Positions 49,740-59,325 of a DNA stretch of 64,000 nt are shown here, piece by piece; within the stretch, counting starts at the first letter, position 1, and the number at the start of each line of letters is the position of its first letter. Both the position numbers and the translations under genes were made by a program. The stretch is from the NCBI GenBank assembly GCA_905209085.1, contig CAJLRM010000006.1:62001-126000 (forward strand), read 5' to 3'. The notes below the pieces were generated by a model that did no database searches, was not told the DNA's origin, and worked only from the letters and a program-made list of their open reading frames with translations. This stretch comes from an uncultured Eubacteriales bacterium (GTDB lineage: Bacteria; Bacillota; Clostridia; Christensenellales; Borkfalkiaceae).

Positions 49740-50582
49740 ATGTATCGGATTATCGACAAAAAAGCGCTGAACCCGACGGTCACCTTAATGGAAATCGAGG
49801 CACCGTTCATCGCCAAAAAAGCGCTGCCCGGGCAGTTTATTATTCTGCGCGTGGACGAGGACGGCGAGCGTATTCCCCTCACGGTGGCGGACTACGACAG
49901 AAAGAAAGGAACGGTCACGATTATTTTCCAGATCGTAGGCGCTACGACGGAAAAACTCAATCATAAAGAAGTGGGGGACTGCCTTCCCGACTTCGTGGGG
50001 CCTCTCGGCAGACCGACGCACACGGAAGGACTTAAAAAAGTCTGCGTGGTCGGCGGCGGCGTGGGCTGTGCCATCGCGCTTCCCGTCGCCAAGGAGCTTG
50101 CCGCACAGGGCTGCGAAGTCACCTCTATCATCGGTTTCAGAAGCAAGGATCTCGTCATTTTAGAAGACGAATTCAAGGCGGCGAGCAAGCGTTTCTTCAT
50201 GATGACGGACGACGGCTCTTACGGCAGGCAGGGCAACGTCTGCGTGCCCCTCAACGAGATGCTCTCCGCGGGCGAAACCTTTGACGAAGTCATCACGATC
50301 GGACCGCTCATCATGATGAAGTTCGTCTGCGCGGCGACCAAGCCCTACGGCATCAAGACGATCGCCAGTATGAATCCCATTATGATCGACGGAACGGGAA
50401 TGTGCGGCGGTTGCCGTCTGACCGTCGGCGGAAAGATGAAGTTCGCCTGCGTGGACGGGCCTGAATTCGACGGACACGAGATCGATTTCGACGAGGCGAT
50501 GAGCCGTTCGAGAACGTATGCGGATTTCGAATCGCACGAAAGAGATGCCGCGTGCAACCTGTTCCAGAAGGAGGTAAAGTAA
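49740..50582 (+). CDS. nfnA: NfnA subunit: ferredoxin-NADP+ reductase-like FAD/[2Fe-2S] protein
   Basis: 280 residues. Small subunit of NADH-dependent reduced ferredoxin:NADP+ oxidoreductase, a flavin-based electron-bifurcating enzyme of anaerobes. GQFIILRVDEDGERIPLTVA is the FAD domain; VCVVGGGVGCAIALPVAKEL the NAD(P)H domain; GTGMCGGCRLTVGGKMKFAC the C-terminal [2Fe-2S] cysteines, with Asp just ahead as in DHO-dehydrogenase electron-transfer subunits. An anabolic glutamate synthase-linked reductase would look similar, but pairing with the next gene supports Nfn. One bp separates the two genes. Confidence 0.88.
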   Translation: MYRIIDKKALNPTVTLMEIEAPFIAKKALPGQFIILRVDEDGERIPLTVADYDRKKGTVTIIFQIVGATTEKLNHKEVGDCLPDFVGPLGRPTHTEGLKKVCVVGGGVGCAIALPVAKELAAQGCEVTSIIGFRSKDLVILEDEFKAASKRFFMMTDDGSYGRQGNVCVPLNEMLSAGETFDEVITIGPLIMMKFVCAATKPYGIKTIASMNPIMIDGTGMCGGCRLTVGGKMKFACVDGPEFDGHEIDFDEAMSRSRTYADFESHERDAACNLFQKEVK

Positions 50583-50583
50583 G

Positions 50584-52005
50584 ATGCCTAAATTCAATAT
50601 GACCCCTCTTAAAAATCCCATGCCCGCACAGGAACCCGACGTGCGCAACAAGAACTTTAAGGAAGTTGCGCTCGGATACACCGAGGAAATGGCGATCGAC
50701 GAGGCAAAAAGATGTTTAAACTGCAAAAATCGTCCCTGCGTGGCGGGCTGTCCCGTCAATATCGCCATCCCCGAATTTATTTCCAAGGTGGCGGAAGGAG
50801 ATTTTGAAGGCGCTTATCAGATCATTTCTCTTTCCAGCTCTCTGCCCGCGGTCTGCGGCCGCGTCTGTCCGCAGGAAACGCAGTGCGAAGGCAAGTGCAC
50901 CCGCGGCATCAAGGCGGGCTGCGAAGCCGTCGGCATCGGCAGACTGGAAAGATTTGTCGCGGATTATCATAATATGCACGCGACCGAAAAACCGACACCC
51001 GTTCCGTCTAACGGACACAAAGTGGCTGTGATCGGTTCCGGTCCCGCAGGGCTTACCTGTGCGGGGGATCTTGCGAAACTCGGATACGACGTGACGGTTT
51101 ACGAGGCGCTTCACGTGGCGGGCGGCGTTCTTGTCTACGGCATTCCCGAATTCCGTCTTCCTAAGGCGATCGTGCAGAAAGAAGTGGATAACTTGAAGGC
51201 GCTCGGCGTCAAGGTGGAAACGAACATGGTCATCGGCCGCGTCATTTCCATCGAGGAACTCAAAGAGGAATACGGCTACGAAGCGATCTTCATCGGTTCG
51301 GGCGCGGGACTTCCCAAGTTCATGAATATTCCCGGGGAAAATTTGAAGGGCGTATATTCCGCGAACGAATTTTTGACCCGTTCCAATCTCATGAAAGCGT
51401 ATAAAGAAGGCAGTCCTACCCCCATTCAGCACGGCAAGTGCGTGGCGGTCGTGGGCGGCGGCAACGTCGCTATGGACGCGGCGCGCACGGCAAAGCGTCT
51501 GGGCGCGGAAGTGCATATCATCTACCGCCGCGGCGAAGAGGAACTTCCCGCGCGTAGAGAGGAAGTGGAGCACGCCAAGGAAGAGGGAATTATCTTTGAT
51601 CTGCTCACCAATCCCACCCGCATTCTGCCCACCGCCACGGACAATCCCCGCGATCCCGCTTACGGCTGGGTAAACGGGATCGAGTGCATCCGCATGGAAC
51701 TCGGCGAACCCGACGCCAGCGGCAGACGTTCCCCCGTGGAAATCGCGGGCAGCGAATTCACCATTCCCGTGGACTGCGTCATCATGTCCCTGGGTACCTC
51801 GCCCAATCCGCTTTTGAAGGCGACGACGCCGGGACTCGAAACGCTGCGCCGCGGAGAAATTGCCGTGGACGAAGTCGGCAAGACCTCCATCGAGGGCGTG
51901 TATTGCGGCGGCGACGCGGCAACGGGCGCCGCAACGGTCATTAAAGCCATGGGTGCCGGTAAAGTGGCGGCAAAAGCCATCGACGAGTATATCAAGAGCA
52001 AATAA
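50584..52005 (+). CDS. nfnB: NfnB subunit / NADPH-dependent glutamate synthase small subunit-type flavoprotein
   Basis: 473 residues. Two [4Fe-4S] binding sets near the N-terminus (RCLNCKNRPCVAGCPVNIAI, CGRVCPQETQCEGKC), then FAD binding (KVAVIGSGPAGLTCAGDLAK) and NADPH binding (CVAVVGGGNVAMDAARTAKR). C-terminal VYCGGDAATGAATVIKAMGA closes the FAD site. Known as NfnB or as GltA in databases; the preceding NfnA gene favours the bifurcating complex, which balances NADH, NADPH and ferredoxin pools. No glutamate synthase large subunit is nearby. GGAGG at the end of nfnA drives translation. Confidence 0.88.
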   Translation: MPKFNMTPLKNPMPAQEPDVRNKNFKEVALGYTEEMAIDEAKRCLNCKNRPCVAGCPVNIAIPEFISKVAEGDFEGAYQIISLSSSLPAVCGRVCPQETQCEGKCTRGIKAGCEAVGIGRLERFVADYHNMHATEKPTPVPSNGHKVAVIGSGPAGLTCAGDLAKLGYDVTVYEALHVAGGVLVYGIPEFRLPKAIVQKEVDNLKALGVKVETNMVIGRVISIEELKEEYGYEAIFIGSGAGLPKFMNIPGENLKGVYSANEFLTRSNLMKAYKEGSPTPIQHGKCVAVVGGGNVAMDAARTAKRLGAEVHIIYRRGEEELPARREEVEHAKEEGIIFDLLTNPTRILPTATDNPRDPAYGWVNGIECIRMELGEPDASGRRSPVEIAGSEFTIPVDCVIMSLGTSPNPLLKATTPGLETLRRGEIAVDEVGKTSIEGVYCGGDAATGAATVIKAMGAGKVAAKAIDEYIKSK

Positions 52006-52063
52006 TTTTTAAAGATTTGAGTCTGCCGGTCGGCGGACGAAAGCGAAAAGGAATACCAAAGAG

Positions 52064-52096
52064 AAAAGCGCGGACGCAAACGTCTGCGCTTTTTGG
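52064..52096 (+). terminator. intrinsic terminator after nfnB
   Basis: AAAGCGC-GGACG and CGTC-TGCGCTTTTT form a stem around CAAA, followed by five T residues. Confidence 0.75.
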
Positions 52097-52376
52097 CGCC
52101 GTCGGGAATGGAATGTCGAGGGCAACTTTGGGATAAGGCGCCTGTTTTTCGCGGACATAGGGAAGAAAGACGGGCACGGCGACTGATTTTTATGTCTTTC
52201 GATTCGGGAATTTATTTAGAACAAAGAGTGCGGGGAGGCTTTCTTCCTTTTTATGCAGAGTCGGGCGGAAAGGAAAAATTCAACGGAAGGCAGAAAAAAA
52301 CAGGCGCGGGGCGTATCGGGAAACGGAAAGGAACGACGCGAAAAAGCAATCTGCAAAGAAATATCTATAAAAGGTA
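52097..52376. other. intergenic stretch without a supported gene
   Basis: A 95-codon plus-strand frame (52093-52380) is lysine/arginine-rich with no domain pattern and ends in the next promoter; not accepted as a gene. Confidence 0.45.
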
Positions 52377-52406
52377 TTGACAAAATACGTTTTTTTATGC
52401 TATCAT
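52377..52406 (+). promoter_or_regulatory. promoter of the lipoprotein gene
   Basis: TTGACA (52377-52382), an 18-bp spacer and TATCAT (52401-52406). The leader to ATG 52539 is about 125 nt and shows no clear fold. Confidence 0.55.
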
Positions 52407-52538
52407 AACATTGCAGACTGCGTTTGAATAGAGTGTGAAAATGTCTGTTAAAGAATATATTTTCGCATTTATTATAAAAAGATTCAGATTCCCGACGGGC
52501 ATTGGTCGGAAGAAAACTTCGGGAAAAGGAGAAAAAAG

Positions 52539-54374
52539 ATGAAAAAATTATGGAAATCGGGTGCGGCGCTGGCGATGAGCGTGGCGTTTATCGTATCGAG
52601 CGCCGCTTGCGGCGCACCCATAGACAACAGCGGCGAATCGTCGTCTTCTTCCGGCGGGAAGGAAAACTCCGCTTTAAGCACGGAGTATGTCGCCAAAGCG
52701 TTGGAACAATTTGCTTCGGCCAAGAGCGTAAAGATTTCGATAAACGCGGAAACCGCGGTATATGCCGGTCGGGTGAATAACGCAAATTCCGAAACGCAGG
52801 TGACGGCGAATGACACGCAAACGATTCAGGGCGAGATCCTTCTTTCCGAAACGGAAACGGGCGTCGATATGAGCCTGAACGTCACGGGGAGCACAAAGGA
52901 CAACGCTACGTCGGAAACGACGGACGTCAGCGCGAGCGTGTACGTTCTCGGCGACAACGTTTACGTATATGACGAGGACTGCGGCGCGTATATTATGCAA
53001 AGCCTGTCCTCGCTCATCGAGAACGCGCAGCCCGACATCTTCGACGCGCTTTCGATGGCGGACTTGGAGGGAATGACCGCGGATATCGATACGGCGGAAA
53101 TGATCGGGATGCTCGCCTCTTTGCTGGATGAATACGGAACGGTGAACGAAACCTCTGCGAGCGTTTCGCTCTCTTATGACGCTTCCCTTATGCTCAATCT
53201 GCTCATCGCGCAAATCAACGGCATCGATGAAACGACAAAGACTTTGGAAGAAGCGATCGACGATCTTCTCCGACTGGTCGGCGACGTCCGCGTGGACGAC
53301 CTTCTCGATGCGGTGAAGCCGTTGGGCGCGTTGACGTTGACTCAGGCGGCAGCGCAAATCGACGCCTTGCTGACCTCCTACGATGTTTCCTTAAAGGACA
53401 TTAAGGACGCCGCGATACAGGAGATAGGAGAGGAAACTTTCGAACAGTTGGTGGCCTCGGGCTCTTTGACGCAGGCTCAGGCGGACGCCCTCAAAACGGG
53501 AACGATAGCGGAGGTGCTCGCGGCGTTTGATGCGGCGGACATGACCGTCAACGCGCTGATCGGACTGCTCATTTCTTCTTCCGGCGGAACGGAGGTTCCC
53601 GACACCCCCGCGGATGTCGTCGAACCCGGAAAAGAGAGCGAATGGACGAGTATGTATGCCGCGGGCGCCGCTGCGGAAACGGAGCCGTTCGATTTGGCCG
53701 TATTTATCGAAGATACGGTGAAACCCTATTTGAAAAACACTACCTTGGCGGAAGCTGATATTTATCTGCCCGAATTGGACGGCGTTTCGGTGACGAAGGC
53801 AAAGGCCAATGCCCAGATCGTTTTGGAAAAAACTGCCGTAAAAACGATGGAAATGAGCTATGAATTCGGATGTACGAGGCGCGTGAATGCTTCCGACGGC
53901 TTCGCGACGACCAAGGTCGACTTGAAGGGGAGTATCGCATTGGAAGAGCTGAGCGCTTCCCCCGTCGACATCGGCTTGCCCGCAAACGCCAAAGTGGTGT
54001 ATGCGCTTTGGACTGAAAATTGGAAAGCGTATGCCGACTCGGAAGAATATCGCGCCCATATATCTTTCTATTCGCCTGTGTTTGAAGAGGAAACGCTCAA
54101 ATATTACGGTGAGATATGCATTGCGGACCCTCAATCGGCGAGCGTCATTACGTATGCGTTCGAGTATACGCCCGCGGTTTCTGCCGATGTGCAGAGCGTA
54201 TCCGTCACGGTGCTCTCTGCGAATTGGTACAGCGCTCAGATACCGGAGTGGAAGACATTGACGGACGAGGAACTGAAAGCGCTGCTCGGCGGCAAAGTTA
54301 CTCTGACGCTGGGAATTGATGCGGGCGTCGTCGATGTTTCCGCTTTTCCCATGTATGAGCCGTCTGCGCAATAA
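52539..54374 (+). CDS. large lipoprotein of unknown function
   Basis: 611 residues. Signal peptide (LWKSGAALAMSVAFIVSSAA) with lipobox SSAAC, then a Ser-rich linker (SGESSSSSGG). Residues about 45-190 contain alternating strands (SVKISINAE, MSLNVTGSTKDN, VYVYDEDCGAY) like lipoprotein domains that carry amphiphiles; a helical middle (about 215-345) follows, then a second strand-rich half. I recognise no enzyme motif. It is preceded by AAAAGGAG and the promoter above. Probably an outer-surface binding or structural protein. Confidence 0.75.
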   Translation: MKKLWKSGAALAMSVAFIVSSAACGAPIDNSGESSSSSGGKENSALSTEYVAKALEQFASAKSVKISINAETAVYAGRVNNANSETQVTANDTQTIQGEILLSETETGVDMSLNVTGSTKDNATSETTDVSASVYVLGDNVYVYDEDCGAYIMQSLSSLIENAQPDIFDALSMADLEGMTADIDTAEMIGMLASLLDEYGTVNETSASVSLSYDASLMLNLLIAQINGIDETTKTLEEAIDDLLRLVGDVRVDDLLDAVKPLGALTLTQAAAQIDALLTSYDVSLKDIKDAAIQEIGEETFEQLVASGSLTQAQADALKTGTIAEVLAAFDAADMTVNALIGLLISSSGGTEVPDTPADVVEPGKESEWTSMYAAGAAAETEPFDLAVFIEDTVKPYLKNTTLAEADIYLPELDGVSVTKAKANAQIVLEKTAVKTMEMSYEFGCTRRVNASDGFATTKVDLKGSIALEELSASPVDIGLPANAKVVYALWTENWKAYADSEEYRAHISFYSPVFEEETLKYYGEICIADPQSASVITYAFEYTPAVSADVQSVSVTVLSANWYSAQIPEWKTLTDEELKALLGGKVTLTLGIDAGVVDVSAFPMYEPSAQ

Positions 54375-54462
54375 AGCTGTTAAAAGAGAGGAAAGGGGGA
54401 AGGAGTCGCCGTTTTTGCGGATCGGTGTTCCCACTTTCTGTTTTTAGGGAGGAAAGGAGATC

Positions 54463-54819
54463 ATGGACATCGGAATTTATAAGTCGAAGGTGAAAGAAGG
54501 CGTCGTCGCCGAAATGCTTGCTTATAAGAAGGAAGTACCGGAATGCGGCTATCGGCGCGGGCACGTCGCAAAATGCAGGCGTTTGCTTTTCGGATATTTA
54601 AATGCCCTCGATAAAAATTCTTCCCCGACGGACGAAAAAATTATGGAGCAAGTGAAAAACTTGGTGCTTGCTCTCAATAAACTCAACGAAAAAACCGATT
54701 ACAGCCTCATAGAAACCGATGCGAGGGAATGTATTTGGGAGATTATTCAAAGCAGCGCCGTGGAATGCGGTCTGAGGGAAGCGTCCGAGGACGTCACGGA
54801 AGAATGGCGGGAATGGTAA
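54463..54819 (+). CDS. hypothetical cytosolic protein, 118 residues
   Basis: ATG 54463 behind AAAGGAG. All-helical, charged composition (MDIGIYKSKVKEGVVAEMLA, TDEKIMEQVKNLVLALNKLN), no membrane segment, no motif known to me. Lies 88 bp after the lipoprotein gene and ends 25 bp before a strong terminator, so it may be the last gene of that transcript. Acidic C-terminus (EDVTEEWREW). The real coding nature is supported by ribosome binding site, composition and terminator. Confidence 0.75.
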   Translation: MDIGIYKSKVKEGVVAEMLAYKKEVPECGYRRGHVAKCRRLLFGYLNALDKNSSPTDEKIMEQVKNLVLALNKLNEKTDYSLIETDARECIWEIIQSSAVECGLREASEDVTEEWREW

Positions 54820-54843
54820 TTCGCTCCTCCTATAAGGCAATGA

Positions 54844-54885
54844 AAAACACGCTATATTCACTTTGCGGAGTGTAGCGTGTTTTTT
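54844..54885 (+). terminator. intrinsic terminator after the 118-residue gene
   Basis: AACACGCTA and TAGCGTGTT form the base of a long stem, with an inner CACT/AGTG extension, followed by TTTTT. Confidence 0.85.
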
Positions 54886-55061
54886 AGTTTTTCAGAAGAG
54901 CTCTTTTGCCTTTTTACGAATTTGTCTGCTTTGTAACGGCAATCTCTTCGGCCGCGAAGGATAAGAATTCTCTTTATTGACAAAAGAGCGGGAAAACTAT
55001 TTTTTTCGCAACCAATTATAGGAAATTTTCTACTTATCTATGTGTGTACGGTGGAATAGAA

Positions 55062-55090
55062 TTGACTAACAAGGTGAAAAATGGTAGAAT
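55062..55090 (+). promoter_or_regulatory. promoter abutting the YfhO-like gene start
   Basis: TTGACT (55062-55067), a 17-bp spacer and TAGAAT (55085-55090). The expected transcription start coincides with the ATG at 55097, so translation may be leaderless or may begin at ATG 55127 behind AAAGGA. Confidence 0.6.
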
Positions 55091-55096
55091 AAGGTT

Positions 55097-58000
55097 ATGG
55101 ACAAGTCAAAGGAAACGAAAAGAAACATGAATATTCCGAAAAAAAATCCTGAAAAAAAGACCGCGGCGACTTCCGCGCAAGTCCCGACGGAGGCACCGGT
55201 GGGGAACGCTTCTGCTGCCGGTAAGGGCGCAAACAGAGGAGAAGGTATCTTAAACGCCAAAGAAGGAAAAAAGAATCCGAAGGACGGTCCGTCGGCGGAA
55301 AGAGGGGAGAATAGCGGGGCGGACGTTTTGAAAGCAGTCGACACAGATGCGCCGGGGGATATTTTTAGGACGGGAAGAGAAGACGGCGCAGAGCGTGTCT
55401 TGACCCACGTAAAAGAGGAAAAAAATTCTGATTGCGCTTCGGAAACGGGAAAAGACGAGGGGAAAGCCGTCTGCGCTTCGGAAACGGGAGATAACGGGAA
55501 TAACGCAAAGCGTGCTTGGGAAGCAGAAAAAGACGGAAAGAGAGAGGGGGATACCGTGAAAACCGGTAAGGCCGGGAACACAGAAGAAAACGGCGCGGCG
55601 GCGATTCAAGATGGGAGTAAGGATAAAAATTCCGCGATAGCCGCTTTTGCCGCGGAGGGACTAAAAGAGAAGGAGAACGCGGAGAGTGCCTCTTGCGGCG
55701 TCGTCGAAGGCGGCGCGGAAAATACGCGGGAGGGCGTTGCGGAAGACGAGGAAAAAGAAAAGGAAAGCGTTTTTAAGACGAGTTTTCCCAAAGCATATGC
55801 TTTTTGGACAAAATACTGGGGACTTTTTCTCGCGCCGATCATCGCCTTCGTCATTTATTTCGTACAGCTGGCGGTGTCCGAGGTATATCCGTTCGGATCC
55901 AATTACGTGGTGGCAAGCTACGACCTGTCCGCGCAGATATGTCCCTTTATCGAGCATTTATTCGACGTCATGGACGGAAAATCCTCCCTGTTCTATTCTT
56001 ACGCGATCGCGGGCGGGGCGGACGTTTTCGGCACTTTCGCGTATTTTTTCATCAGTCCGTTCAGCTTTATCTATCTCCTTTTCGGGGACGGAAACGTATA
56101 TAACGCCTGCGGCGTGGTCATGGCTTTCAAACTTGCCGCCATCGCGTTTGCGGGAGCGTGGTTCGTCAAAAAACTTTTCAAGGAGATCCCCGATTATCTC
56201 GGCGTCGGAATCGGGATCGTTTACGCCTTCTGCGGCTATGTATTCGTCGCCAGCACGTATGTCAACTGGATAGATTTTCTCATCTATATGCCCTTCTGCG
56301 CGGCGGCTTTCGTGCATTTTGTCCGCACGAAGAAATTTCTGCCCTTCTCCATTTTGATGGCGTGCTGCATTTACACCTGTTTTTCCATTGCCTGTTTCTC
56401 CATGCTGATCGTTTTTCCCACGCTGATCGCCTATGCGTTTATCTGCGTGAAAAGGGAAGAGAGAAATTCGTTCATCGCATACCTGTGCCTTGCCTTTGTC
56501 GTGGCGGTCCTCATCGCGCTGCCCGTTTTGGCGGCGGCTTTGATGGCGTATTTAAGGAGCGGGCGCGGCGGCGGACTCTTCGACGATTTTTGGTACGGCT
56601 TCTTTTTGCAGGATGAGAAGTACGCCTTTAACGTCAAATATTACTTTGAACGCGCAGGCGAAGCGTGGTATAGAAAATTCAGCTATATTTTCAGCGATTC
56701 CGTATTCGTTGTACTGACGATTGTCTGGTTTGTGCGAGGGAAATTAAAGACCCCGCTTTCTAAATTCATGCTTGTCGCGGGAATCTTCACCATGCTGCCC
56801 GTATTCGTGGACGAGGCGATGCTGCTCATGAACATGGGCTCCTATATGTCCTATGCGTTGCGTTTCGGCTTCCTCAACGCCTTATATTTCCTGGGCGGGG
56901 CCTGTCTAGCCATGAGGGAATGCAGCTTTGCGCCCGAAAAAGCGTTCGACGGCAGCGCGCTCAGAAAGAAGGGACGAGAAGGTTCCGTCCTCTTTTACGC
57001 GATCGTCAGTCTTGTCATCGCGGTGATTTTGGCGGTATTCGTTTCCAGCGATCTATATCTCAATATCTGGGACAACTTTATCACCGACAGTGGAATGCTC
57101 AGCGACATACACGGCTTTTCGGGAATGTTCGCCCATTCCCTGGGAGGGCTGCAAGTGACCGTGGTGTTCTTCCTCTTCATCGGCTTTGTCGTGGTTTTGG
57201 GCGTTTTGATGCTGCGAAACAAGGAGATCGGCGCGCGCGTGATGTCGATTATGCTCCTGTGCGTCGTCGGCGTGCAGGTGATGTTTTACAACGAGCAGCT
57301 GGTGGTGGGCAATCGTGCGACGCATTACAATTTCAATCACTATCAGACGATGATGGCGGAACTCAACGAACGGGACGACAGCTATTTCCGAGTCAAGGAT
57401 TACGAGGACAAACTGACGGCGAACGCGCCCTTTACGGGAGATTCCAATTCGTTCAGCGTGTTTTCCTCCGTCATCGATAGGGACAATTTCGAAATCGTGC
57501 AGCTATTCGGGTATTCGGGCAACGGTCGCAACAGCATGAAGAGCGTCAACGGCACCGTGCTCGGGGATGCGTTTTTAGGGTACAAATATTTCTTTGTTTC
57601 CGCGCAGGATCCCGACAATCCCAAGAGCGGGAAGTGGGAACAGGTGAACAATTTGTCCTACACGGAGCCGGTATTGGCGACGGGCGAGGACGGCTCCTCG
57701 TCGCAATTGCAGGCAGGCGGATTCTGTATGTTTGAAAACACGATCGTGTTTCCCTCCGGGTATACGGTGGCGGACGGAGAATTCCGCTTCGCGGCGGAAA
57801 ACACGAGTTCTAACCGCACCAAAAATCAAGTGGCGCTGTATGAATTTTTGGGCGGGGATAAAAAGGCAGGCTCCGTGACGACCAACATGGTGAAAGAGCT
57901 TTCCACGGATTTATGGGCACGCGCCGCGGAAATCGAGGTGGGACAGGCGGAGATCACCGCCAAAGTGACCGCCGGGGAAGGGGAATGTCTGTTCTTGAAT

Positions 58001-58360
58001 TTTGTGGCTTCCAAAGGCTATAAAGTTACGGTCAACGGCAAAGAAGCGCAGCTTATCGACAACGATCTGCACTTTCTTTCCGTAAAATTGGAAGAGGGAG
58101 AAAACGTCGTCGTCTTCACCTATTCTTCGCCTTACGTCAAATATCTGGCGATAGGGCTGGCGGGCGCCGTGGCGGGGCTGCTGGTCGTGGCTTTGATCGT
58201 CAAGAAGACCAAATTTATGGAAAAGTGCGCGCCCGTCATCGCCTGGGCGGGAGTGACTCTCGCGCTTGCCGTCGTCGCCTTCTTCATGCTGTTCCCGACG
58301 CTGGTGTTCCTCGGAAAATTGTTGAAGGCGGGCTGGATAAAACTCGTCGCGCTCTTTTAG
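55097..58360 (+). CDS. giant YfhO-family membrane protein with disordered N-terminus
   Basis: 1087 residues. Residues 1-225 are hydrophilic, low-complexity and rich in Lys, Glu, Gly and Asn, with imperfect repeats (CASETGKDEGK, CASETGDNGN). From about 230 the YfhO domain begins: GLFLAPIIAFVIYFVQLAVS, YPFGSNYVVASYDLSAQICP, then about twelve helices, a C-terminal extracytoplasmic domain (about 760-1000) and final helices. YfhO proteins are GT-C-fold membrane proteins; in Bacillus YfhO is needed for glycosylation of lipoteichoic acid. Members usually lack the disordered extension. Start 55097 would be leaderless; 55127 is the alternative. The large size agrees with family range of 800-900 plus the extension. 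Confidence 0.85.
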   Translation: MDKSKETKRNMNIPKKNPEKKTAATSAQVPTEAPVGNASAAGKGANRGEGILNAKEGKKNPKDGPSAERGENSGADVLKAVDTDAPGDIFRTGREDGAERVLTHVKEEKNSDCASETGKDEGKAVCASETGDNGNNAKRAWEAEKDGKREGDTVKTGKAGNTEENGAAAIQDGSKDKNSAIAAFAAEGLKEKENAESASCGVVEGGAENTREGVAEDEEKEKESVFKTSFPKAYAFWTKYWGLFLAPIIAFVIYFVQLAVSEVYPFGSNYVVASYDLSAQICPFIEHLFDVMDGKSSLFYSYAIAGGADVFGTFAYFFISPFSFIYLLFGDGNVYNACGVVMAFKLAAIAFAGAWFVKKLFKEIPDYLGVGIGIVYAFCGYVFVASTYVNWIDFLIYMPFCAAAFVHFVRTKKFLPFSILMACCIYTCFSIACFSMLIVFPTLIAYAFICVKREERNSFIAYLCLAFVVAVLIALPVLAAALMAYLRSGRGGGLFDDFWYGFFLQDEKYAFNVKYYFERAGEAWYRKFSYIFSDSVFVVLTIVWFVRGKLKTPLSKFMLVAGIFTMLPVFVDEAMLLMNMGSYMSYALRFGFLNALYFLGGACLAMRECSFAPEKAFDGSALRKKGREGSVLFYAIVSLVIAVILAVFVSSDLYLNIWDNFITDSGMLSDIHGFSGMFAHSLGGLQVTVVFFLFIGFVVVLGVLMLRNKEIGARVMSIMLLCVVGVQVMFYNEQLVVGNRATHYNFNHYQTMMAELNERDDSYFRVKDYEDKLTANAPFTGDSNSFSVFSSVIDRDNFEIVQLFGYSGNGRNSMKSVNGTVLGDAFLGYKYFFVSAQDPDNPKSGKWEQVNNLSYTEPVLATGEDGSSSQLQAGGFCMFENTIVFPSGYTVADGEFRFAAENTSSNRTKNQVALYEFLGGDKKAGSVTTNMVKELSTDLWARAAEIEVGQAEITAKVTAGEGECLFLNFVASKGYKVTVNGKEAQLIDNDLHFLSVKLEEGENVVVFTYSSPYVKYLAIGLAGAVAGLLVVALIVKKTKFMEKCAPVIAWAGVTLALAVVAFFMLFPTLVFLGKLLKAGWIKLVALF

Positions 58361-58430
58361 TAAGGTGGGAAAATAGAGAACAATCCCGAAAAAGAAAATA
58401 AAATTCTTTTTAAAAATTGCCGAAAAACGC

Positions 58431-58459
58431 TTGACTAAATTCTTTCGTGTAAGTATAAT
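58431..58459 (+). promoter_or_regulatory. promoter of the tRNA-Pro gene
   Basis: TTGACT (58431-58436), 17 bp, TATAAT (58454-58459), ending 50 bp before the tRNA 5' end. Confidence 0.8.
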
Positions 58460-58508
58460 AGTTTATGCTGCTTTGAGAGATATTTTCGGGCGCAATGGAC
58501 GGCAATAT

Positions 58509-58585
58509 TGAGGCATAGCGCAGTTTGGTAGCGCGCTTGGTTAGGGACCAAGAGGTCGTGGGTTCAAGTCCCGTTGCCTCAACCA
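58509..58585 (+). tRNA. tRNA-Pro(AGG)
   Basis: 77 bases that fold as a standard tRNA: acceptor TGAGGCA/TGCCTCA, D-arm GCGC..GCGC, anticodon stem CTTGG/CCAAG with loop TTAGGGA (anticodon AGG, position 34 A), T-loop TTCAAGT, discriminator A and encoded CCA. The T-stem GTGGG/CCCGT has two G-U type pairs at its base. A34 would be expected to be deaminated to inosine to read CCU, CCC and CCA; bacteria with this tRNA are a minority. Confidence 0.9.
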
Positions 58586-58622
58586 AAAAGGAACTAAGTT
58601 CAATCGACTTAGTTCCTTTTTA
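58585..58622 (+). terminator. intrinsic terminator of tRNA-Pro
   Basis: AAAAAGGAACTAAGT pairs with ACTTAGTTCCTTTTT around TCAATCG; starts at the final A of the CCA end. Confidence 0.9.
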
Positions 58623-59267
58623 TTATATGTATATAGGTTTGCTATGGACGAGTGTGCGCGGCGGCGCTTCGCTTTTGATTTTCTAAGCCATTTATAAATT
58701 ATTGTTCTGCCGAAAGGAAGCTATATAGAGAATCGGGTATGCCCGCATTCAGGCACCATCCCGACTTTGTTCGTTTTATAAAAGAAAACGCGTTGCCGTT
58801 TAAGACCTAAGGCAAAGTGAGAAAAACTCGATAACCAAGGGAATCGGATTGTTTATTTTCTCATTTCAATTCGTCCGGAACGCAAAATCAGTTGAATAGA
58901 GATAGGGAAAGGCGGGCTTTTCGGCTCGCCTTTTCGATTGCCGCAAACGAGAGCAAGACGTATATATCGCACGGGCGGATAAGGAAAAAACAGGCGTAAC
59001 GGGAACGGAAAGCGCGTTAAAAATATACGAATATTCTCATGTTTTTTCTATCGACAAAATAAACCGTTCTATGGAAAGCCCGCGGGAGATTGGAAAAAGG
59101 TTGCGTATCCGCCGCTGTCCGCGCTTTAAAGCAATATAAAAAAGGAAAGCCGCTCTTTTAAAAGGAAGGGACGAGAGGGCTTGGGAAGAAGAAAATTTGT
59201 CTTTAAAAGCGCGTAAAGTTTTCCGAAACGAGCACAAAATAATCTTTTGTTAACCGAAAAAAAGCCA
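58623..59267. other. 645-bp intergenic stretch
   Basis: No credible ORF. A 66-codon minus-strand frame (59037-59237) is basic and random in composition. Apart from the promoter at its right end I see nothing functional. Confidence 0.45.
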
Positions 59268-59296
59268 TTGAAACAAAGAAATATTTGCGTTATAAT
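59268..59296 (+). promoter_or_regulatory. promoter of the repeat-bearing surface protein
   Basis: TTGAAA (59268-59273), 17 bp, TATAAT (59291-59296), then GGGAGGGG and ATG 59326. Confidence 0.8.
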
Positions 59297-59325
59297 GAAA
59301 CCATAAATATTTGGGAGGGGAAACT

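Noticed and set aside
52093..52380. 95-codon frame after nfnB
   Set aside because: Begins next to the terminator, ends in the next gene's -35 element, and has low-complexity Lys/Arg/Gly composition.
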